This document shows positions 34,465-44,438 of a stretch of 64,000 nt of DNA, piece after piece. The stretch spans positions 7,845,641 through 7,909,640 of the forward strand of contig NZ_CP036264.1 in NCBI RefSeq assembly GCF_008035925.1. Reading direction: 5' to 3'. Under the pieces are notes generated by a model. It was not told where the DNA came from. It worked only from the letters and a program-made list of their open reading frames with translations, and did not search any database. A program made the translations under genes and the position numbers. Every line of letters begins with the position of its first letter. Position 1 is the first letter of the stretch. The DNA is from Stieleria maiorica (GTDB taxonomy: Bacteria > Planctomycetota > Planctomycetia > Pirellulales > Pirellulaceae).

Positions 34465-35877
34465 TTACCTGATGATTGGTGCATTGACTCCTTGCTGAGC
34501 AAGAACCGCAAGGTACTTCTGAGGCTCCGCTGCGATCTTCTTGGCACAACCGGGGCAACAGATGTAGACAGCCTTTCCGTTGGCGTTGACTTTGTAAGGT
34601 CCTCCCATCGCATCGAGAGGTTCGTCCATCACCGGGCACTTCTTTTGTGCAGCGACAAACGGAGCGTCCGCCGATGTGACTGCGAATACACCGGGTCGCA
34701 CCTGATTTGTTCCTGCCGGAACAACAGCCGCTGTGTTCTGCGTTTGCAAAGCAGGTGGGTTCACGCCTTGTCGAGCCAGCACGTCGAGATATTTTTGTGG
34801 CTCGGCGGCGATCTTCTTTGCACAACCGGGGCAGCAAATGTAGATCGCTTTACCGTTGGCGTTCACCCGGTACGGTCCGCCCATCGCGTTGAGTGGTTCG
34901 TCCATCACGGGACACTTCTTCTGTGCAGCGACAAACGGAGCGTCGGCGGCAGTGACTTTGAAGACGCCGGGCCGAGCTTGTTCACCAGCAGCCGCAATCG
35001 AATTGCTTCGAGGTTGGTTGCCGTAAACCATCGCCAAGTATTTGGCGGGTTCCGCTTGAACCTTCTTGATGCAACCTTTGCAGCACAAGTAGATCGGCTT
35101 GTCTCCGACCATGACTTTGATTGGCGTCCCCATGCCCCCGAGTGGTTCATCCATCACGGGGCAAACTTTCTGAGCGGCGATCGCAGCGGCGTCGGCGGCT
35201 GTCGAGGTTGCGACCGTTATCTGTGGTCGGCCCGCCGCGTATTTGGCTGGGTCGGATTTGATGGCGTTCACACAGCCACCGCAACAGGCATAAACCGTTT
35301 GTCCATTCACATCGACGGCAACGGGCTGTCCCATGCTGCCGAGCGGCTTGCCACTAACCGGGCAGATTTTCTGCCGTGCAATCGCAGCGGCGGCAAGCTG
35401 ATGCTGGCTGGCCGGGATCGTGGCTACCTCTTGAAGCGTAAGCGGGCGACTGCCCATGCCCGGCAGTCCGACAAGTTGCATTTCAACTTCGATTTGCTGT
35501 CCGGCGATTTGTGAAAGGTTGACGGGAGCTGTCAGTGCTCCTTTTCCGTCAGGCAACAGGTCGTAGCGATAGCGTTTGGCGTTCCCTTCGACTCGCAGCG
35601 ATGCCGCACCGCGACCTTGTTCAACGGAAATTCTCTGACCGCTGCGGTCGAAGACGAACATCTTGATACCGCCTTGCGAAACGAGCGTCTCGAATTGCAG
35701 GCCACTAGCCTGCTTCATTGTGCCACCGTTGGGGCCACGCTGTGGAGCTGATGCCTGATGCGGCATCGCGTGCTTGTGACCGTGGGCTTCGTGGTGAGTT
35801 TGTGCATGGGCTGTGAAAGGGGCAGCGGCAATCAGCATCCCTGCCAGTACAAGCTGTGTGATCGAGTGAGTTTTCAT
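34465..35877 (-). CDS. exported protein with four tandem CPV-CCxGC (YHS/TRASH-like) metal-binding modules
   Basis: 470 residues from ATG 35877, where a signal peptide starts (ITQLVLAGMLIAAAPFTAHA) behind a GGAG site; the frame open to 35991 is not needed. After a His-rich segment comes a beta-rich domain (RGPNGGTM ... VFDRSGQRISVE) shared with the protein at 62631-63536. Four modules follow, each with CPV[MS]xxPLxxMGxP, a VYxCCxGC segment and ending PxKY. The paired cysteines resemble TRASH/YHS treble-clef sites, so periplasmic Cu/Ag sequestration or chaperoning is likely. Modules 3 and 4 are the most similar and probably duplicated recently. Confidence 0.8.
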   Translation of the reverse strand: MKTHSITQLVLAGMLIAAAPFTAHAQTHHEAHGHKHAMPHQASAPQRGPNGGTMKQASGLQFETLVSQGGIKMFVFDRSGQRISVEQGRGAASLRVEGNAKRYRYDLLPDGKGALTAPVNLSQIAGQQIEVEMQLVGLPGMGSRPLTLQEVATIPASQHQLAAAAIARQKICPVSGKPLGSMGQPVAVDVNGQTVYACCGGCVNAIKSDPAKYAAGRPQITVATSTAADAAAIAAQKVCPVMDEPLGGMGTPIKVMVGDKPIYLCCKGCIKKVQAEPAKYLAMVYGNQPRSNSIAAAGEQARPGVFKVTAADAPFVAAQKKCPVMDEPLNAMGGPYRVNANGKAIYICCPGCAKKIAAEPQKYLDVLARQGVNPPALQTQNTAAVVPAGTNQVRPGVFAVTSADAPFVAAQKKCPVMDEPLDAMGGPYKVNANGKAVYICCPGCAKKIAAEPQKYLAVLAQQGVNAPIIR

Positions 35878-35980
35878 CCTTGTTCTCCCGGTAATTGTGT
35901 GAGCGTGAAAGTGATCCAAGGGCCTCCGAGACACTTGGATGCTTGAAGGAATGTTTCCTTCACGATGAGTCGAAAGTTTT

Positions 35981-38900
35981 TCAGGCGGCATTCATTAGGT
36001 CCTCCTGTTGGTCTGAGGGTATTTCTTCTGTGCCTTCCCAAAGCGGATCGCTAAATCCGAAGCGCATCTTGGTTTCCAAGTAAGCGGAATAGAGCGTGGG
36101 CACGATGAAGGACGTAAATGGTTCAGCCAGCATCCCACCGAAAACGGGAATGGCCATCGCACGAGCCACGTCGGCTCCGCGTCCGGTTGCAATCAACACA
36201 GGCACGAGTGCCGCAAGTGTTGTGACCGTAGTCATCACGCACGGTCGAATTCGCTTGAGTCCGGCGTCATAGACCGTATTGCGAATGTCTTCGACGCTGC
36301 TGACCTTGCGTCGCTTTAGCAATTGGTGGATGTAAGTCGCCATTACAACGCCGTCGTCAACGGCCAATCCGAACAGAGCGATAAACCCGACCCAGACAGC
36401 GGTGTTCAGTTCCACTTCCATCCATGCCACGAGCACCATGCCACCGGCGAAAGCGACGGGAATTCCAGTGAAGACTGCCATCGCAATTGGCAGGTTGCGA
36501 AACTCGAAGTAGATCAGAAGCAGATTGATCATGATGACAACGGGAATGATCCACATGAGCCTCGTGTTGGCTTCGATTTGGTTGCGAAAGCTGCCCACAG
36601 CTTCGAGCGAATAGCCTGCGGGTAAAGCAAGCCGGTTGGGATCAGATGGCGGTAGCAGTTGAGCTTCGCGAAGTTGTTTTTCAATCGCGGTGACCGATTC
36701 CAAATCACCCTTGGCGCCATTAGTCATAAACGACACGTGAGCAACTAAGCGTCCGTTTTCGCTGTTGATCGCACCCGGCCCCCACGTCGTCTCTAGTGTT
36801 GCGAGTTCCTCAAGCGGAACAACAGCTCCGCTGTGCGTCACGACTGGCAATCGGCTGAGTTGGTCGATTCGTTCTCGAAGGTCTCTGTTGTATCGAAGTC
36901 GAACCGGATAACGCTCACGGCCCTCGACGGTCTTGATCAGGTTCATTCCACCAAGGGCGGTCTCGATGACTTGGTTGACCATCGAAGCACTCATGCCGTA
37001 GCGGGATGCCGCCTCGCGGTTGACGGTGAATTCGATGTACGGTTTGCCGAGTACGATATCGGGGTTAACGGTTCCTGCGTTGACCAGCGGTGACGTCTTG
37101 AGCGTGGCGGCAACATCCATCGCGGCATCTGCCAGTGTGTCGAGCTTGTCGCCGTAGACGCGAATGGCCATCGGTGCTTTAATCCCCGATTGCAGCATCA
37201 CGACTCGACCTTCGATTGGTTGCAAGGCGGAAGCAGGTGTCACACCGGGCAACGTAGCGACTTTGTTGATCTCATCCCACACGTCACGAGGCGTGACGCC
37301 TTCACGCCACTCGCTTTCCGGTTTGAGCATGACATAGGTTTCGACCATCGCGGCGGGAGCCGGGTCGAGTGCCGATTCGACACGCCCAATTTTCCCCAAC
37401 ACATCTTTGACTTCGGGAATCTGCCCGATCAGTACATCCTGAGTCTGCAACACCTGCATCGCCTGCGAGAAACTGGCAGCCGGATAGAGCGTCGGCATGT
37501 AGAACCAACTGCCTTCATCCAGTGCAATCCAGTCATCACTTTGCAGTCCGGTGAAAACGTGCTTGGCATCGACGTAGCCGGGAAACTGATTCAGGTCCGC
37601 TCCGAAAACGTTGGCGACCTTTTCAACTGGCCGCAGCACTGCTGGCATCCCAATCCATGCCCCGAGGCCAACGACTAACAACAGTGCGGGAAACGAAAGA
37701 GCAAACACCTTGTGGTTGAGTGCCTGCCGAAGGCGAGCGGCGTAGAGCCAGCGGACGAATCGGCTGGACGGAATTTCCTCGATTGGGCGAATGCGTTCCC
37801 GCAATAACTGCCATGCAAAGATGAAGCCAACGATTGTTGCGGCAAAAGTGACCATCCATGAGTCGATTCCGAAGTGCTCGGCAAGTCGTCCTCCCCACAT
37901 GAAGTGAGCGGCTGCTCCCAGCAATGCCGCAAAACTGACTCCCGCCACCGACGCGGTTCGCTTCCGGTACTTCGCACTGCGAAGCATCAGTCGTGACATC
38001 GCAGGAACGATCGTCACGGCAGTGATCATCGCTGCTGCGATTGCAAACGTCTTGGTGTAGGCCAGTGGGGAGAAGAGTCGATAGTCACGGCCTGTGAGGA
38101 AAAACACCGGTAGAAAACTGACAATGGTCGTGGCAACTGCGGTGACAACCGCTGGAGCAACTTCGATCGCTGCCTCGTAAACGACATCAACGCGGCTCTT
38201 GCGACTCTCAACAGTCATTGCCTCACCATCAGCCTGTTCTTTCTCCCAGTCGGCAAGGTGCTGGTAGATGTTCTCCGAAACAATGATCCCCATATCGACC
38301 ATCGTTCCGATGGCAATGGCGATTCCCGCTAGCGACATGATGTTCGATTCGACGCCGACAACGTGCATCGCGATGAACGACATCAGCACGGCAGCGGGGA
38401 GACAGATTGCGACGATGAAACTGCTGCGAATGTGCAGCAGGAATAGCAGGATGATGATTGCGGTGATCAGAATCTCGTCACGCAGGGCATGCGTGAGTGT
38501 TGCCATCGTTTCATTGATCAGCCCTGTGCGGTCATATACGCCGTGAATCGTAACTCCCTTGAGCGCTGGCGTGATTGCAGCAATCTTCTCTTTCACACGG
38601 TCAATGACCACGCGAGGGTTCTCGCCATAACGCATCACCACGACGCCGCCGACCGCTTCGGCTCCGTTGTAGTCGAGTGCTCCCCGGCGGAAGTCCGGTC
38701 CAAGCTGAACTTTGGCCACGTCCTGAACGCGAACGGGAACGCCATCACGCTGAGTGATTACGGTTTCCTCGATATCGCGGATTGCTTTTCGCTGATCGCC
38801 GTCGGTCCCAAGGAATCCCTTGCCACGAACGATGTATTCCATACCGGTCGTTTCAACGGTCTTAGCCCCAACATCCAAGTTGGAACCTTTTATGGCCATC

Positions 38901-39520
38901 GCCAACGCATCGAGTGGCACATCGTGAAAGCGAAGTTTGTCGGGATCGACTTCAATCTGATATTGGCGAACATAACCACCAATGGAGGCGACTTCGCTGA
39001 CACCTTCGACTGCCTGCAATTCGTACTTAATAACGAAGTCCTGCATGCTTCGCAGGTCGGCCAAACCCATCCCGTCTTTGGGTGGTTGCAATGTGTAGTA
39101 GTAGACTTGCCCTAAACCGGTAGCGTCTGGTCCCAGTTGAGGAACAACCCCATCGGGCAATTGCGATGCGGCGGTCCCAAGCTGTTCTGAGACGCGACTT
39201 CGTGCCCAATAGAAGTCGATCTCATCCTTGAACGTCACCTGCACAAAGCTGTAGCCGAACATGCTTTTGCCGCGAACTGATTCCGCACCGGGAACAGCCA
39301 GCAATGAAACACTCAGTGGGTATGTGACCTGGTCCTCGATATCTTTCGGCGAACGTCCGGGCCAAGGCGTCAGAACGATGACTTGGTTTTCACCGACGTT
39401 GGGAATCGCATCAATCGGTACGGCCTGATAGGCAAACCAGCCACCGACACTCATCCCGACTGCAAGCAGCAGGACAAGCCAAGGCTCTTTAACACAAAAT
39501 CGAATGATAATGTTTAGCAT
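35981..39520 (-). CDS. cusA: HME-RND metal efflux pump, copy 1
   Basis: 1179 residues, longer than the usual ~1040. An N-terminal helix and PIDAIPNVGENQVIVLTPWPGRSPKDIEDQV start the family. TM4 has GIAIAIGTMVDMGIIVSEN, the proton-relay region of heavy-metal RND pumps, and the periplasmic cleft segment VVMLQSGIKAPMAIRVYG has methionines suited to Cu(I)/Ag(I). The extra length comes from an inserted membrane segment (AALLGAAAHFMWGGRLAEHFGIDSW) in the central loop after TM6. GGAG precedes ATG 39520. It is 10 bases after the adaptor gene, in one operon. It expels periplasmic metal through adaptor and TolC. Confidence 0.92.
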   Translation of the reverse strand: MLNIIIRFCVKEPWLVLLLAVGMSVGGWFAYQAVPIDAIPNVGENQVIVLTPWPGRSPKDIEDQVTYPLSVSLLAVPGAESVRGKSMFGYSFVQVTFKDEIDFYWARSRVSEQLGTAASQLPDGVVPQLGPDATGLGQVYYYTLQPPKDGMGLADLRSMQDFVIKYELQAVEGVSEVASIGGYVRQYQIEVDPDKLRFHDVPLDALAMAIKGSNLDVGAKTVETTGMEYIVRGKGFLGTDGDQRKAIRDIEETVITQRDGVPVRVQDVAKVQLGPDFRRGALDYNGAEAVGGVVVMRYGENPRVVIDRVKEKIAAITPALKGVTIHGVYDRTGLINETMATLTHALRDEILITAIIILLFLLHIRSSFIVAICLPAAVLMSFIAMHVVGVESNIMSLAGIAIAIGTMVDMGIIVSENIYQHLADWEKEQADGEAMTVESRKSRVDVVYEAAIEVAPAVVTAVATTIVSFLPVFFLTGRDYRLFSPLAYTKTFAIAAAMITAVTIVPAMSRLMLRSAKYRKRTASVAGVSFAALLGAAAHFMWGGRLAEHFGIDSWMVTFAATIVGFIFAWQLLRERIRPIEEIPSSRFVRWLYAARLRQALNHKVFALSFPALLLVVGLGAWIGMPAVLRPVEKVANVFGADLNQFPGYVDAKHVFTGLQSDDWIALDEGSWFYMPTLYPAASFSQAMQVLQTQDVLIGQIPEVKDVLGKIGRVESALDPAPAAMVETYVMLKPESEWREGVTPRDVWDEINKVATLPGVTPASALQPIEGRVVMLQSGIKAPMAIRVYGDKLDTLADAAMDVAATLKTSPLVNAGTVNPDIVLGKPYIEFTVNREAASRYGMSASMVNQVIETALGGMNLIKTVEGRERYPVRLRYNRDLRERIDQLSRLPVVTHSGAVVPLEELATLETTWGPGAINSENGRLVAHVSFMTNGAKGDLESVTAIEKQLREAQLLPPSDPNRLALPAGYSLEAVGSFRNQIEANTRLMWIIPVVIMINLLLIYFEFRNLPIAMAVFTGIPVAFAGGMVLVAWMEVELNTAVWVGFIALFGLAVDDGVVMATYIHQLLKRRKVSSVEDIRNTVYDAGLKRIRPCVMTTVTTLAALVPVLIATGRGADVARAMAIPVFGGMLAEPFTSFIVPTLYSAYLETKMRFGFSDPLWEGTEEIPSDQQEDLMNAA

Positions 39521-39530
39521 CGTGCTTCTC

Positions 39531-41732
39531 CTAATTCGGCATTCGTGCGATGGAGGGAGCCGAATCAGGCTCAGCGACCGCCATGTCTCTCACCACTTCG
39601 CCGCAGCGAAGCATTTCATCTCCCCAATACGGATTGGCAAGTTCGCCACCGGGTTGCATCCAGTCGCCGCCACCGCCCGGAACCATGGGGCAGTAGTAGT
39701 GGGTGAGTGCCTTGGCGGTTTTGGGTCCGCGAGCGATGATTGCGGCCCGCAGCATGCCATGACTGACAGCCCGATAAGCCTCGCGAGCCGTCTCCAGCGA
39801 GCCATCCATTCGCAACGCGGCTCTGCGAGACTTGGCTAGTTGCATCTGCGCGTCGTCGGGCACCTCGGCAGACATTTCCAGACGTGACAGCGAATCCAAC
39901 ATTGTGTTGAGCGCAACCGGTGGCGGAGTCATGTCCGCAGCCATTGCACATTGGATTTCGAAGTAAGCATCGTAGGCTTTGTCGAAGTCGCTGGCCGCAT
40001 TGTCAGCCAGCATGATCGGTTGGCTGTTGGGAAGTTCGAGTGGCCCCGGTGAATGACTTGGCGCTTTACTCGGGTCCATCAGCGAGGGGTTCCCCGCAAG
40101 CTGCATCTGTGAGTCGATCAGGAAGTTGCCACCGGTAGCAACTGTTTCACCTGCGGCCAGCCCTTCGATAATCACCGCTTCGTCGTCGTTCATCGAGCCT
40201 ACCGAAACACGGCGAATCTCAAATCGTCCCGGTTCGGTTTCCACATAGATCACTCCATTGTCACCGGTCAGCAGGACTGAATCACGCGGCACAGTGACAA
40301 CTCGTTGCTCTGGCTGCGGCTCGGTCGCGTAACCAAGCTGGCTTGTCGGCACAAGGTCTCTTGCGCACAGGGGGCACTTGCCGGGTTGTTCGCGAATGAC
40401 TTGCGGATGCATGGGGCTGATGTACTTACCAGCCAATGCCGGATCGTAGATCGCGTCCATCGGCACGGCGGGAACAGTAACGCGGGCGGTCGCATAGTCG
40501 CCCGGTCGCAGCTTGCCATCGAAATTCATCACTTCAACTCGCACGCGAACGGTGCGGGTACGCTTGTTGACCGTGGGATCGATGAACGCGACGCGTCCCG
40601 TAAACACTTCTCCCGGTATCGACTGAATTTCCGCTTCGACTTGCTGGCCGAACCGCACGTTGGCGGCATCGTCGGGAAACAGATCAAGCATCATCCACAC
40701 GCTCGTCAGGTCAGCAATGCGAAACAGCTTTTGGCCTGTCTTCAGGTAGTCACCTTCAACCGCCGTCTTCTCAATGACAGTTCCGCTTTGTGGTGACTTG
40801 ATACGAATTCGAGATTGCGGATTGCGACTCGATTTGAGTGAAGCGATTTGCGCTTGGGTCATACCTAGCTCGCTAAGGTTTTCGCGAGCCATGTCCTGTA
40901 AGTTGCTGTCTCCAATCTGGAATCGCTTGGACGAACTGCCTTCAAGGCTGGTGACGAACTCGGTTTGTGCAGAATAAAGTTGGGGACTGTAAATCAACGC
41001 GAGGTCTTCACCTTCTACGACTTCCACGCCAACGTAGTCCGCGTACATATTTTCCAGCCGTCCGTCGATGTAGGCTGAAATTGTCGAAAGCCGACTTTCA
41101 TCAAAATCAATTGAGCCGATCGTACGAATCGTTCGCGTCATTTCGCCCATCTTGGACATGGCCGTCTGAATCCCGACCAGCCTGCGAGCCGATGCTTCGA
41201 TGGTGACAGAGATTCCGTCGCCTCCACCACTGCTGGTTGCTTCGACAAGTTCCATCGCACACACTGGACAACGACCCGGCTCGGTCGATGGAGGCGTACA
41301 CATCATGGGACAGATGTAGCGTTTGTCTTGGCCACCACCACCTGATTCAGCGGCGGTTTCACCTGATGAACCGGAGAAGCCGTAAGCCGTCACCCACTCA
41401 GTTCGCTGAGCGACACCGATCAGAAACAACAGCAACGCTCCGACGGCAACAACTCCCGCCGATTTCACGCCGAAGCGAGTCAGCCATGACCAACCGCCAA
41501 GCTGGGTTTTGACTTTTGCGGGCGAGCGTTGTACCGCTGAAGCGTTGGTTCGGGCGGCTGCGTCGTCAGCGTTGCTTTCCTGACTGCTTTCACCGAGCGG
41601 TTCTTGAACGTCTTTTGGTTCTGAGCTTTCTGCCTCTGTCGTCGCATCAGAAACTGCTTCGGTGTGTTGGTCTTCTGATGGATTGACGGCGTCCTGCTCA
41701 TCATCCAGAGCTGGTTTTTTGTCGTGTTTCAT
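39531..41732 (-). CDS. cusB: RND periplasmic adaptor with heavy-metal-binding domains, copy 1
   Basis: 733 residues from ATG 41732 (an open frame to 41843 adds no recognisable part). Acidic N-terminal tail, one membrane helix, then a heavy-metal-binding motif CPMMCTPPSTEPGRCPVCAMEL. The adaptor core follows, with GSIDFDESRLSTISAYIDGRLENMYADYVG and a lipoyl/barrel region, then a second motif SPMHPQVIREQPGKCPLCARDLV inserted before the membrane-proximal domain. The C-terminus (YYCPMVPGGGGDWMQPGGELANPYWG) is DUF3347-like. It links the pump to the TolC-type channel and has at least two sites to hand over metal. Confidence 0.9.
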   Translation of the reverse strand: MKHDKKPALDDEQDAVNPSEDQHTEAVSDATTEAESSEPKDVQEPLGESSQESNADDAAARTNASAVQRSPAKVKTQLGGWSWLTRFGVKSAGVVAVGALLLFLIGVAQRTEWVTAYGFSGSSGETAAESGGGGQDKRYICPMMCTPPSTEPGRCPVCAMELVEATSSGGGDGISVTIEASARRLVGIQTAMSKMGEMTRTIRTIGSIDFDESRLSTISAYIDGRLENMYADYVGVEVVEGEDLALIYSPQLYSAQTEFVTSLEGSSSKRFQIGDSNLQDMARENLSELGMTQAQIASLKSSRNPQSRIRIKSPQSGTVIEKTAVEGDYLKTGQKLFRIADLTSVWMMLDLFPDDAANVRFGQQVEAEIQSIPGEVFTGRVAFIDPTVNKRTRTVRVRVEVMNFDGKLRPGDYATARVTVPAVPMDAIYDPALAGKYISPMHPQVIREQPGKCPLCARDLVPTSQLGYATEPQPEQRVVTVPRDSVLLTGDNGVIYVETEPGRFEIRRVSVGSMNDDEAVIIEGLAAGETVATGGNFLIDSQMQLAGNPSLMDPSKAPSHSPGPLELPNSQPIMLADNAASDFDKAYDAYFEIQCAMAADMTPPPVALNTMLDSLSRLEMSAEVPDDAQMQLAKSRRAALRMDGSLETAREAYRAVSHGMLRAAIIARGPKTAKALTHYYCPMVPGGGGDWMQPGGELANPYWGDEMLRCGEVVRDMAVAEPDSAPSIARMPN

Positions 41733-41974
41733 GGCAATTCTCGTGACGTACGTGTCCGTTACACGAAGTGATCGTGCGGATGACCCGGTGTTACGCGATT
41801 GGACAACGGCGATCCTTGTCGCGCAGCAACGAGCGGCATTCATTGCGTTGAGGAAAGCTGCATTGAGCAGACTCGGTCGCGTGCGGATACGTGCAGCGGC
41901 AACGGTCTTTAGTGCAGTTCGTGAGGCGGAAGTCTGCTACGACGAGCGCGCACAATTCCACAAGATCAGCGGAT

Positions 41975-42550
41975 CTATAACCGCCAAACGCAGAAAGCAA
42001 TCTGCGAGAAGTGAGGCTGAATCGGGCGACGAGCGAACTCGAAGGAACCCGAGAGCGGTGGCTGGACTGAGGTTGCAAAATCAACGACACAGGCAATGTT
42101 GACCGTCAATACCTCTCGCAGCTCCGTAGCGGGAGAGCGAGGCACAGGTGCATCAAAAGGCTTCGGAGCCGTCACGCAATGGCAGGCCGCTGCAAGAGCA
42201 GCAACTTGAATGCGCGAAGCGTGTTCGCCCGTTGGCTGCTCGCTGTCTACGGGAACGGGACCTTCCTGCAACTCCATCCCTTCAAAGGGATCGTCGGCAA
42301 AAGTAGAGAGATGGTGCTGATTCTTGCGGCCATGTCCACAGCATTCATCTTCTTCGCTCGTCGCTTCACCGCTGCAACAGGGGCACTTCGCTGTTTCCGA
42401 TTGAACCGCGCAACAACCGCAACCTTGGCACGTAAATCCCGTCGCGACACCAGCGGAACAGTCCTGCTGAAGTACGTACGCCAAGCTCGGCTGCATTGTC
42501 ACGACGACGATGAGTAAAAGATTGACGGCGATGTGGTTTACGCGGGCCAT
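41975..42550 (-). CDS. Cys-rich exported protein at head of pump operon
   Basis: 191 residues. A signal (IAVNLLLIVVVTMQPSLAYV) precedes a dense cysteine region (CQGCGCCAVQ, KCPCC, DECCGHG) and later ACHC; the rest is not similar to a known fold. It is the first gene of the leftward operon and faces the TolC gene across an operator. It is probably a periplasmic Cu/Ag-binding protein. The distal gene at 63763 has the same style, suggesting a family placed at the head of such clusters. Confidence 0.65.
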   Translation of the reverse strand: MARVNHIAVNLLLIVVVTMQPSLAYVLQQDCSAGVATGFTCQGCGCCAVQSETAKCPCCSGEATSEEDECCGHGRKNQHHLSTFADDPFEGMELQEGPVPVDSEQPTGEHASRIQVAALAAACHCVTAPKPFDAPVPRSPATELREVLTVNIACVVDFATSVQPPLSGSFEFARRPIQPHFSQIAFCVWRL

Positions 42551-42590
42551 GTGAGTTGTTCGGAAGTTTCCTTCAATCCGATCCGATGAT

Positions 42591-42607
42591 ATACCCTGTG
42601 ACGGTAT
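42591..42607. promoter_or_regulatory. CsoR-type operator, site 3 (divergent)
   Basis: ATACCC-TGTGA-CGGTAT, 6-5-6 with one arm mismatch, between the divergent Cys-rich gene (start 42550) and the TolC-type gene (start 42703). GTATACGGAGTATAT directly adjoins it and offers extra half-sites. One operator could therefore control both the leftward pump operon and the outer membrane gene. Confidence 0.72.
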
Positions 42608-42702
42608 ACGGAGTATATCGGAATTTTGGCCGATTGGTACAAGTCCAATTTGTCAGAACCGGCAAGAATGCCACCTTATTGTAATTTGCGGAGCAGCAAA
42701 TC

Positions 42703-44346
42703 ATGGAAGTTCGACAAACAAATCCATCTGCAAAAAGCCGGAAGCGGCGATTGCTCGTGGTAGTGATGGCATTCTCCGTTGGTGGCTGTGCGACATCTCG
42801 TGACGTTTTGCAGAGCGATCTATCGCACACAAGGCAAGTGCCACGGGCTGTAGCCAACAGTGGGAATGTTATTGATGCGCAGGACGATGCCGAGCACTCC
42901 GCACCCAAGATAGCATCCCCTGTGGAAACCGTTGGATACGACGAAGAGCTGGCCATTTCGTCACCGTTGCGTCTCGCTTTGCAAACCGAGGGCGGTGAGG
43001 TCTCAGGCACTGATGATCATGAAGCTGTAGACGAAGCGTCGAATGAGGCTACAACGGACGAAGGCGAAGCGGTCAAAAATGGTTCGGACGAACTTGCTGA
43101 ACCGATTTCAATGGGCGTTGCCAGTAATGTCCATGTCACTCAGCAGCCCGTCAACTACTTCGTGTCCACAGCACTGGCTAATCATCCCAAGATTCGGGCA
43201 GCTCGCAATCGAGTCGCGGCTACGTCGAATGTGATTCCGCAGGCACGTGCTCTGCCCGACCCGAAATTCAACAACACGTTCTGGCCTATTCAAGATCAGG
43301 CTTTGCAGACCGCAGGCGGTCGCGTGGGACATCAGTTCCAGCTTTCGCAGGGCGTGCCGTGGCCTGAAAAGCTGAGTGCGAAGGCTGCGATTGCCAGCCG
43401 AGAAGTCCAGATGGCTCAGGCGGAGGTGCAACGGATTGAGCGCGAAATCACCGAATCCGTTCGGTTGGCCTACTACGAAGTCTGGTTCGCAACGCGGGCC
43501 ATCACAATTATCGAAGAGACTCGCGAGTTGGTCGATGATCTGACCCAAGTGGCTGAAGCCCGTTACAAGAGTGGTGGAACACAGCAGGATGTGCTTCGAG
43601 CACAACTCGAAGCGGATCGACTGGATGACCAGCTTGTCGTTTTGCGAAAGCAGAAGAAACAAGCCCAAGCTGATCTGGCTGCGTTGTTGCAGCAACCGGT
43701 GTCGCTGATTCCCGAAACGCAACAGGACATCGGCCTGACCAATGTTCCCAAGCAACTTGACGAACTGCTCGGCCTTGCGGAACAGTGCAGTCCGGAACTT
43801 CGTGCGTTAGCTTGGGAAATTCAACGAGACAGAGAAAAGCAGCGACTTGCCTGCCTTCAGAAGTATCCCGATTTCAACCTTGGCCTAAATTACTCGATCA
43901 TCAACGATGACACGAACGTTATTAGTCCGGTTGCCAATGGTCACGACAACATCAGCTTCGTTGTCGGCGTGACGCTTCCTATCTGGCGTGAAAAGATCAA
44001 CGCGGGCATCCGCGAGGCATCTCATCGAACAAGCAGCACGACGCAACGGCTGGAAGCCGAGCGTGATGCGATTCAGGGTAAACTTCGCCGCTTGATGGCG
44101 CAGGCAGATGCCTTGGTTGAGCAGGAAGGAATCTACGAGGACCGAATCATTCCGCGAACCGAAGACACGCTCAAGTTGTCGATCGCCGATTATCGTGGCA
44201 AGCGAACCGACTTCTTCACTTTAATTGAGACCTACCGCGAATTGCTAATGTTTGAGACACAATTGGCACGTATCGAAGCCACGCTGGCCGGAACGATCGC
44301 TCAAATTGAACGCACGGTCGGCTGCCCATACGGCGGAGAGGGTTAG
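42703..44346 (+). CDS. cusC: TolC/CusC-type outer membrane efflux lipoprotein
   Basis: 547 residues. The signal ends in VGGCATS, a lipobox, so the protein is lipidated. After an unusually long acidic, low-complexity segment of about 115 residues come two outer membrane efflux repeats: NYFVSTALANHPKIRAARNRVAATSN and the later LLGLAEQCSPELRALAWEIQRDREKQRLACLQKYPDFNLGLNYS. Long coiled-coil helices fit the periplasmic tunnel. It should form a trimer with the adaptor and pump encoded in the opposite direction, under the same operator. Confidence 0.88.
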   Translation: MEVRQTNPSAKSRKRRLLVVVMAFSVGGCATSRDVLQSDLSHTRQVPRAVANSGNVIDAQDDAEHSAPKIASPVETVGYDEELAISSPLRLALQTEGGEVSGTDDHEAVDEASNEATTDEGEAVKNGSDELAEPISMGVASNVHVTQQPVNYFVSTALANHPKIRAARNRVAATSNVIPQARALPDPKFNNTFWPIQDQALQTAGGRVGHQFQLSQGVPWPEKLSAKAAIASREVQMAQAEVQRIEREITESVRLAYYEVWFATRAITIIEETRELVDDLTQVAEARYKSGGTQQDVLRAQLEADRLDDQLVVLRKQKKQAQADLAALLQQPVSLIPETQQDIGLTNVPKQLDELLGLAEQCSPELRALAWEIQRDREKQRLACLQKYPDFNLGLNYSIINDDTNVISPVANGHDNISFVVGVTLPIWREKINAGIREASHRTSSTTQRLEAERDAIQGKLRRLMAQADALVEQEGIYEDRIIPRTEDTLKLSIADYRGKRTDFFTLIETYRELLMFETQLARIEATLAGTIAQIERTVGCPYGGEG

Positions 44347-44438
44347 AGAAACGCGCCCCATCCTCGGTGATCTCCCACTCACGTAAGACGAGGCCACTTT
44401 GCCGTAGAAAGCCCCGTTGACCGGCCCGTGCAACTGAG